From contig CAIRTT010000245.1 of the NCBI GenBank assembly GCA_903881535.1, positions 1-9,249 of the forward strand: a DNA stretch of 9,249 nt, given 5' to 3'. The stretch's first letter is position 1. The number at the start of each line of letters is the position of its first letter. The translations under genes were made by a program, and so were the position numbers. This stretch comes from an uncultured Armatimonadota bacterium. Lineage in GTDB: Bacteria > Armatimonadota > Armatimonadia > Armatimonadales > Armatimonadaceae. Below the pieces are notes generated by a model that had not been told where the DNA came from, searched no databases, and saw only the letters and a program-made list of their open reading frames with translations. This document shows positions 5,051 through 9,249 of the stretch, piece after piece.

Positions 5051-5332
5051 TTACATGTCGCATAACACCTTTTCCACAAGATCGTAGCCCAGAATCGTCG
5101 GCGCCGGAAAGAGGGAGTGCAGTACAAACGGCACACCTTTCGCCTGATAAGCACGACTGGTCAATAACAAAACGCGGATTCCCGCTATGCGAAGATGCGT
5201 AACAGCGGAGAATTCGAGCGCAACGCCAGCTTGTCGTTAATGACATCAGCGACACTGCTATCTTCCACTGGCACACCTTAACAGGCACAGACCAGCACAC
5301 TTCAGCGTCGCTTCAAAGATTATGACTAGCAT
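5051..5332 (-). pseudogene. decayed STAS-domain (anti-sigma factor antagonist-like) gene
   Basis: Three pieces of minus-strand translation join into one STAS-like protein. Piece 1 starts at the ATG 5332 (MLVIIFEATLKC, ending CASGR) and stops at a TAG at 5258-5260. Piece 2 continues in another frame as DSSVADVINDKLAL (about 5262-5219). Piece 3, back in the first frame from 5218, reads LEFSAVTHLRIAGIRVLLL, then TSRAYQAKGVPFVLHSL, and stops at 5051-5053. The order 'strand, SGR-DSS, helix, L-x-FSAV, AGIRVLLLTSRAYQAKG' is that of SpoIIAA/RsbV-type STAS domains, which partner with anti-sigma kinases. About ten residues seem missing between the last two pieces, and the usual SSAG phosphoacceptor motif reads RIAG, so the conserved serine region is lost. 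A two-frame break plus loss of the motif indicates decay rather than one sequencing error. The domain call is good; the former target is unknown. Confidence 0.68.
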
Positions 5333-5369
5333 GTATCACTAGAATAATCCGCATGTTAGCAACTACAGA

Positions 5370-5398
5370 TTGCACTCATGCATCCGGACGGCGATAAT
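5370..5398 (+). promoter_or_regulatory. candidate promoter of the ABC-F gene
   Basis: TTGCAC (5370-5375) and GATAAT (5393-5398, five of six bases matching the -10 consensus) are separated by 17 bases. A start site near 5405 would leave a leader of about 37 bases before the ATG at 5442. Inferred from spacing and similarity only. Confidence 0.4.
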
Positions 5399-5399
5399 A

Positions 5400-5424
5400 C
5401 CCGGGCAGTCCAGTACAGCCCGGG
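5400..5424 (+). promoter_or_regulatory. GC-rich leader hairpin upstream of the ABC-F gene
   Basis: CCCGGGC (5400-5406) is perfectly complementary to GCCCGGG (5418-5424) with an 11-base loop, ending 17 bases before the ATG of the ABC-F gene. It would sit at the 5' end of the inferred transcript. Leader structures control some antibiotic-resistance ABC-F genes, but nothing here shows that this one is regulated. Confidence 0.4.
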
Positions 5425-5441
5425 AGTGGGTTCACGCACGC

Positions 5442-7367
5442 ATGAGTATCCTGACGGTTTCCAACCTGGCGAAAAGCTATGGTGCAGACCAGCTGTTTTC
5501 CGACATCACCTTCACCATCGCCGCCGGGCAAAAACTTGGCCTGATTGGGCGCAATGGTGGCGGCAAAACAACCCTCCTCAAGATTCTCCTTGGGCAGGAA
5601 ACGGCCGACCCAAATAGCTCTGCACCACCAAAGGTCACGATTGCTGCCGGTAGACGAATGGGCTACCTCCGCCAAGAAGCCCCTGTGCATCCGGAACGCA
5701 CCATCGCCGAAGAAATCGAAGTCGCCCTCGAACCCTATCGTGCCGTTCAGGCACGGATCACTGCAGCAGAACACGCGATGAGCGCTGCGACATCCGATGA
5801 TGCCCTCGCAACAGCGCTCGAAGACTACACAGAAGCATTGGATGAGTTTGAGTCGCGCGGTGGCTGGGAGATTGAAGCGGAGAAAGACAGCACATTAATG
5901 CGCCTTGGGTTCGGCCCGGATGTCCTTGAAAAGCAGGTTGGCGCGTGCTCTGGAGGAGAACAAACCCGCCTCGCGCTCGCAAAGCTTGTCCTGACGCGCC
6001 CGGATCTATTGATCTTGGATGAACCGACAAACCACCTTGACATCAACGCAACGGAATGGCTGGAAGGCTTTCTCAAAGAGTACGCCGGTGCGGTAATTCT
6101 GGTCAGCCACGACCGCTACTTCCTGGATGCCGTCGTTGACACCATCGCTGAGCTCGAGTTTCAAAAGCTGACCTTTTATAAGGGTAACTACTCGCACTTC
6201 CGCCGTCAGAAAGAAGAACGACTCCAGCGCCAGCAGGAGCTCTTTGAAACACAGCAAAAGGAAATCGAACGCCTCAAGGATCTGATCAAGCGGAATATGG
6301 GCGCAGATTCAACGCAGTCCAATATTCGGCACAAAACCCTTGGACGTATCGAACGCATGGAAAAGGTAGAGGCTGTGCGCTTCGATAACAGCCGCGTCAA
6401 AGCCCGCATCGATGACAAAAACGCTGGTCGAATCGGCCGCGAAGTCCTGAGCATGAATGGGCTAACAAAGTCCTTTGGTGAACGGACACTGTTCGCAAAC
6501 CTCGAAGCCATCATCGAGCGTGGCGACCGCGTCGGTTTTGTTGGACCCAATGGCGCGGGTAAAACGACACTGGTTCGGATGCTCCTCGGCGAAGAGGAAG
6601 CAACCTCCGGAACCATGCAGTGGGGGCACAATGTCAAGCGGGCTTACTTTAGTCAGCATGCGACCGATGCCCTCGATGTCTCCAAAACCGTCATCGACAC
6701 GCTGCGGGATGAAATGCCAGGCTGGACAGAGACACAGCTGCGCGGGTATCTCGCGCGCTTTCTCTTCATCGGCGATGATGTCTTCAAGAACGTCGACATG
6801 CTCTCTGGTGGCGAGAAGAACAAGCTGGCCCTCGGCTGTATGCTCCTCCGCCCAACGAACCTGCTGATCTTGGATGAACCGACAAACCACCTCGATATCG
6901 AGTCGTGCGAAACACTTGGCCAAATGCTGACCGAGTACAGTGGGACGCTCTTCCTGGTCAGCCATGATCGGTACCTGCTGAATGCCGTTACGACGAAGAC
7001 GCTTGGTTTGTCTGGACAAGGGACTGCTGAGCTGATCGAAGGCAACTACGCTGTTTGGCGTGCTGAGTATCAGGACAAAGCCGTCGCTGCACCCAAAAAA
7101 GCGACTGCTTCGGCTGCTGCAAGCCAACCACAAGCGCCACAAAATAGCCGCGAACAACAAAAACAACGTGGCAAAACAGAAGCTGCGATGGCCCGTGTAG
7201 AAACGCGGATCAGTGAGCTGGAGGCAGAGCTTGCGGGTATCGAAGTCAAGCTTGCGAGCGGTGGCGGCCTGGATGTCGTTGCGCTAGCGGCTGACCACTC
7301 TCGGGTTCAGGATTCCCTTACGGCGGCGATGGCCGAGTGGGAAACGCTTGCCGCTGAGCTTGGCTAA
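5442..7367 (+). CDS. ABC-F family ATPase (Uup/EttA/YheS-like)
   Basis: This 641-residue protein has two ATP-binding cassettes and no membrane segments, the ABC-F layout. First cassette: Walker A GRNGGGKTT (36-44), signature CSGGE (169-173, Cys replacing the usual Leu), Walker B LLILDEP (189-195), switch His 223. The linker (about 236-325) is charged and helical, rich in Arg/Lys/Gln, and corresponds to the arm that contacts tRNA on the ribosome. Second cassette: Walker A GPNGAGKTT (368-376), signature LSGGE (454-458), Walker B LLILDEP (474-480), His 508. An Ala/Pro/Gln-rich spacer (about 548-580) leads to a C-terminal coiled coil (about 580-641), as in Uup-type members. ABC-F proteins bind the ribosomal E site and act in translation quality control or antibiotic protection; which applies here cannot be decided. 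The ATG at 5442 (MSILTVSNLAKSYG) matches the family N-terminus; earlier in-frame starts add an unconserved extension. No clear Shine-Dalgarno is visible. Confidence 0.96.
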   Translation: MSILTVSNLAKSYGADQLFSDITFTIAAGQKLGLIGRNGGGKTTLLKILLGQETADPNSSAPPKVTIAAGRRMGYLRQEAPVHPERTIAEEIEVALEPYRAVQARITAAEHAMSAATSDDALATALEDYTEALDEFESRGGWEIEAEKDSTLMRLGFGPDVLEKQVGACSGGEQTRLALAKLVLTRPDLLILDEPTNHLDINATEWLEGFLKEYAGAVILVSHDRYFLDAVVDTIAELEFQKLTFYKGNYSHFRRQKEERLQRQQELFETQQKEIERLKDLIKRNMGADSTQSNIRHKTLGRIERMEKVEAVRFDNSRVKARIDDKNAGRIGREVLSMNGLTKSFGERTLFANLEAIIERGDRVGFVGPNGAGKTTLVRMLLGEEEATSGTMQWGHNVKRAYFSQHATDALDVSKTVIDTLRDEMPGWTETQLRGYLARFLFIGDDVFKNVDMLSGGEKNKLALGCMLLRPTNLLILDEPTNHLDIESCETLGQMLTEYSGTLFLVSHDRYLLNAVTTKTLGLSGQGTAELIEGNYAVWRAEYQDKAVAAPKKATASAAASQPQAPQNSREQQKQRGKTEAAMARVETRISELEAELAGIEVKLASGGGLDVVALAADHSRVQDSLTAAMAEWETLAAELG

Positions 7368-7383
7368 ACGGTTTTAGTCAAGC
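7358..7383. terminator. stem-loop spanning both stop codons of convergent genes
   Basis: GCTTGGCTAAA (7358-7368) pairs with TTTAGTCAAGC (7373-7383) over 11 positions with one G-T wobble and a four-base loop CGGT. The left arm contains the TAA of the ABC-F gene, and the right arm contains the complement of the TAA of the ureidoglycolate-lyase-like gene. It is probably a shared bidirectional terminator element, although T-tracts are short. Confidence 0.55.
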
Positions 7384-8018
7384 GGCGAACGCAAAAGGCA
7401 TCCAAACTCTTTCGCAAAATTCACTGACACGCGGGCGTGCACTGCACCCTGTTCATCGTGGAAACGCATGCAGCCGAACTTTGCGAAGACGCCTTCATGC
7501 CAGATGTTTGGATGGATGTAGAGTCCTTTACTGCCATCAAATGCAAAGCAGACAAACTGCTGCGGCGTGATGTCATCCGTTGGGAGCGCAAGCGGCACAT
7601 AAAAAGGCTCATCCTGGAGCGGAAAGAAAAGCTGGCCACCATCGGGGTGGTAATTGGCATGCCAGAGCATCATTTGGGATGGTGGGTTCGAGTTCTCAAG
7701 CGCTGCCAGCTCGGGAAGCGTGTTATAGGCCAAAATGTAGTTTCCACCGACGGCCGCATTACGACCAAAGAGAAAGTCACCCTTCCACTCGCTCTCGAAA
7801 ATCCCGACCTTGGTGCCCGCTTCATCGCCAGTTCCATCATCCACCGGGCGCCACCCAGCGGCCGGCCACTTGACGATTTCGAGTTGAAAGCCATTCGGAT
7901 CATCCACAAGGCAGCCATACCCCTTTAGGGTATCTTCCGTTGCAATCACAACCGGCATCGTAACGATGTCCAGGCCGTGTGGCAGATCAGGGTTCATGTA
8001 GTCAATTGCAGCGGCCAT
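7374..8018 (-). CDS. ureidoglycolate lyase-like cupin protein
   Basis: This 214-residue protein has no signal peptide. Recognisable blocks are HGLDIVTMPVVIAT (14-27), YGCLVDDPNGFQLEIVKWP (34-52), FGRNAAVGGNYILAYNT (84-100), LWHANYHPDGGQLFFPLQD (118-136), FDGSKGLYIHPNIWHEGVF (160-178) and HARVSVNFAKEFGC (194-207). The 'HxxxHxDGxQxFFPL ... G.YIHPxxWHEGVF' pattern fits the ureidoglycolate lyase (AllA) cupin superfamily. Its founding members split ureidoglycolate into glyoxylate and urea in allantoin breakdown. His120, His124, His169 and His174 are candidates for the active site. No other purine or allantoin genes are in view, so the true substrate is uncertain. It lies 27 bp downstream of the PhyH gene on the same strand, probably co-transcribed. 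No Shine-Dalgarno precedes the ATG at 8018. A second in-frame ATG (codon 8) is possible. Confidence 0.75.
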   Translation of the reverse strand: MAAAIDYMNPDLPHGLDIVTMPVVIATEDTLKGYGCLVDDPNGFQLEIVKWPAAGWRPVDDGTGDEAGTKVGIFESEWKGDFLFGRNAAVGGNYILAYNTLPELAALENSNPPSQMMLWHANYHPDGGQLFFPLQDEPFYVPLALPTDDITPQQFVCFAFDGSKGLYIHPNIWHEGVFAKFGCMRFHDEQGAVHARVSVNFAKEFGCLLRSPLD

Positions 8019-8045
8019 GGTGTTAGCGTTTACTTTCGTGCGGAC

Positions 8046-8813
8046 TTAGCGGTGGAAAACGGGACCGATTTCGGGATTATCGATGTAGGTTGCAAGTCCT
8101 GACCTTCTGTCATTTACAGGACGGGAACGGTTGGTCCGCATATGGATGGCAAACGACCGCCGGGGCACGCCCGAAATGTTTGCCGATGAGCCATGAAATG
8201 TCAGGCTGTGGTGAAAACTGATACCACCTGGGGGCAGTGTGCCGGCAACTTCATCCCACGCAGCGCCATCCGGGAGGATGATTCCAGCCTTTAGTGCATC
8301 CAGGTTCTGACCAAAGAAGTCTCCCTGATTCAGAAATCCCCACTTGTGCGAACCTTGAAGAAAGACCATCGGGCCTGCGTCGGCAGTGACATCCGTGAGC
8401 GCAACCCATGCCGTAAACAGCTCACTACCGTCTTCCCAGTCCGACCAGTAATAGCGGTCCTGGTGCCAGCCGACATTGGATGCCAGTGCATTTCCGCTGG
8501 GTTTGACGAGGAGCTGGACCCACCACGGTTGAACCCACTCGGCTCCGGTGATGGCGAGGGCCCATTGCCCAAGCGCTGGGTGCGAAATGAGCTCACGGAT
8601 GGCCTGACTTGCGAGCTGAGGCTGCTCAATTTTGATGAGAGCATCGGTGCGCTGCGGGTCGCCGTAAGCCCCCGCGTGCTCACATCCCGTGTCATTGCCG
8701 CCGGAGCGCAGCAGCTCCTGGGCATCAATGGCCCGCCGAATCAACGCGCTGGGGATAACCGGTTCACGCACCAGCGCAAAGCCATTCGCATCATAAAAGG
8801 TTTTGGAATTCAT
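8046..8813 (-). CDS. phytanoyl-CoA dioxygenase (PhyH) family protein
   Basis: This 255-residue protein has a typical length for bacterial PhyH-type enzymes. The N-terminus MNSKTFYDANGFALVREPVI is the usual 'F..NGF..V...' start. The iron-binding triad is visible as H117-Q-D119 in GWHQDRYYWSDW and H207 in LTFHGSSANISG, with R218/R219 following as expected for 2-oxoglutarate binding. GPMVFLQGSHKWG (147-159) is the conserved core strand. Known role: non-haem Fe(II)/2-oxoglutarate oxygenases hydroxylate small molecules, lipids or secondary metabolites; the substrate is not predictable. The ATG at 8813 has an AGG six bases upstream (minus strand). The gene is first in a two-gene unit with the ureidoglycolate-lyase-like gene and is divergent from the carbonic anhydrase gene. 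All catalytic residues appear intact. Confidence 0.93.
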   Translation of the reverse strand: MNSKTFYDANGFALVREPVIPSALIRRAIDAQELLRSGGNDTGCEHAGAYGDPQRTDALIKIEQPQLASQAIRELISHPALGQWALAITGAEWVQPWWVQLLVKPSGNALASNVGWHQDRYYWSDWEDGSELFTAWVALTDVTADAGPMVFLQGSHKWGFLNQGDFFGQNLDALKAGIILPDGAAWDEVAGTLPPGGISFHHSLTFHGSSANISGVPRRSFAIHMRTNRSRPVNDRRSGLATYIDNPEIGPVFHR

Positions 8814-8888
8814 CCTAAACCTACCAATACCCCACCCGGGGAATTACGGCAAACTTTTCGAAATATCACCATCCCAGCGGCCACTGCT

Positions 8889-8897
8889 TGATAGAAT
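8889..8897 (+). promoter_or_regulatory. extended -10 motif at the carbonic anhydrase start (leaderless candidate)
   Basis: TG-A-TAGAAT (TAGAAT matches TATAAT at five of six positions) ends six bases before the ATG at 8904. No Shine-Dalgarno and no -35 are visible. The geometry would place the transcription start at the A of the ATG. Confidence 0.45.
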
Positions 8898-8903
8898 TTC
8901 GAG

Positions 8904-9249
8904 ATGCCATTATCAAAATATCTGGAGACGTTTCCCGTTGTCGGTGCGGATGTCTATATCCACCCGAGCGCCCAGGTCATCGGGGATGTCACCATCGGGG
9001 ATGACTGCTCGATTTGGCCAAATGCGGTGCTTCGCGGCGATGTGAACTCAATCCGAATAGGCCGTGGGTCCAATGTTCAGGACCTTGTGATGTGTCATGT
9101 CACTCACAAGAGCGCCCACCTCCCCAATGGCCACACGCTCACGATTGGCGACCACGTCACGGTTGGTCACTCTGCGATTCTGCACGGCTGTACCATCGGC
9201 AATGATGTCCTGATCGGCATGGGTGCGATTATTCTCGATGATGTTGTCA
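8904..9249 (+). CDS. gamma-class carbonic anhydrase-like protein (partial, N-terminal part)
   Basis: The frame is open from the ATG at 8904 to the right edge, giving 115 residues. The hexapeptide-repeat pattern of a left-handed beta helix is clear (VIGDVTIGDDCSIWPNAVLR, then GDVNSIRIG, NVQD, TIGDHVTVGH, CTIGNDVLIGMGAIILDDVV). Residues of the gamma-carbonic anhydrase/YrdA-like family are present: R44 and D46 in AVLRGD, NVQD at 57-60, and zinc-ligand candidates H65, H89 and H94. Family role: zinc or iron enzyme, or zinc-bound scaffold, reversibly hydrating CO2; YrdA-like members are trimeric, cytosolic and often of unproven activity. The usual length is about 170-190 residues, so roughly a third is missing beyond the window. 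It is divergent from PhyH across a 90-bp spacer and probably leaderless. Confidence 0.93.
   Translation, partial: MPLSKYLETFPVVGADVYIHPSAQVIGDVTIGDDCSIWPNAVLRGDVNSIRIGRGSNVQDLVMCHVTHKSAHLPNGHTLTIGDHVTVGHSAILHGCTIGNDVLIGMGAIILDDVV

Noticed and set aside
5022..5300. 92-residue minus-strand frame upstream of the ABC-F gene
   Set aside because: It is Cys/Ser/Arg-rich and has no homology pattern. The other two frames of the same strand carry a coherent but broken STAS domain.
6462..7166. 234-residue minus-strand frame inside the ABC-F gene
   Set aside because: Antisense to the well-conserved second ATPase cassette, with no domain or start signal.
7437..7928. 163-residue plus-strand frame antisense to the ureidoglycolate-lyase-like gene
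   Set aside because: The opposite strand shows conserved family motifs throughout; this frame is a shadow.
8346..8891. 181-residue plus-strand frame antisense to PhyH
   Set aside because: PhyH has its complete metal and 2-oxoglutarate residues on the minus strand, and this frame shows no domain.

Overview
The window looks like an ordinary chromosomal stretch of a free-living, non-model bacterium. Most genes are complete and closely packed, and no rRNA, tRNA, transposase or CRISPR is visible. The taxon is uncertain. The two small secreted CXXCH proteins, the DUF6968-like and DUF1801-like proteins and several apparently leaderless genes suggest an environmental phylum. Armatimonadota is my tentative guess, from memory of similar CXXCH proteins only.

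Left part (1-2392): the C-terminal end of a GH30-type glycoside hydrolase (+) meets a complete cytochrome P450 (-) tail to tail. The P450 is divergent from a small DUF6968-like gene (+). The roughly 240-bp divergent spacer holds several short dyads and repeated AGTCC half-sites.

Middle part (2393-4492): four tandem imperfect copies of a roughly 129-bp repeat, each with a TTCACA-N3-TGTGAA dyad, run into the promoter region of a small exported single-CXXCH protein. A strong terminator follows, then a longer paralogue with a TPR-like helical domain and an Asp/Lys/Arg-rich tail. Convergent to it is a possible 69-aa protein with a CxxC ladder of eight cysteines. This is the most unusual part of the window.

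Right part (4494-9249): a DUF1801/YdhG-like gene comes first. It is followed by a roughly 450-bp tract of decayed minus-strand coding sequence, namely a STAS-domain gene broken by two frame changes plus an unidentified C-terminal fragment. Next is a complete two-ATPase ABC-F protein. Opposite it is a two-gene minus-strand unit of a PhyH-type dioxygenase and a ureidoglycolate-lyase-like cupin protein. A gamma-class carbonic anhydrase (+) runs off the right edge.

No single pathway links all these genes. The plausible local units are the PhyH and ureidoglycolate-lyase-like pair and the CXXCH paralogue pair with its repeat-rich upstream region. Two styles of gene start are visible. Some genes have a purine-rich Shine-Dalgarno (DUF6968-like and both CXXCH genes). 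Others have a TGn-TAnnnn extended -10-like motif 6-7 bases before the ATG and no Shine-Dalgarno (P450, DUF1801-like, carbonic anhydrase), which suggests leaderless mRNAs.
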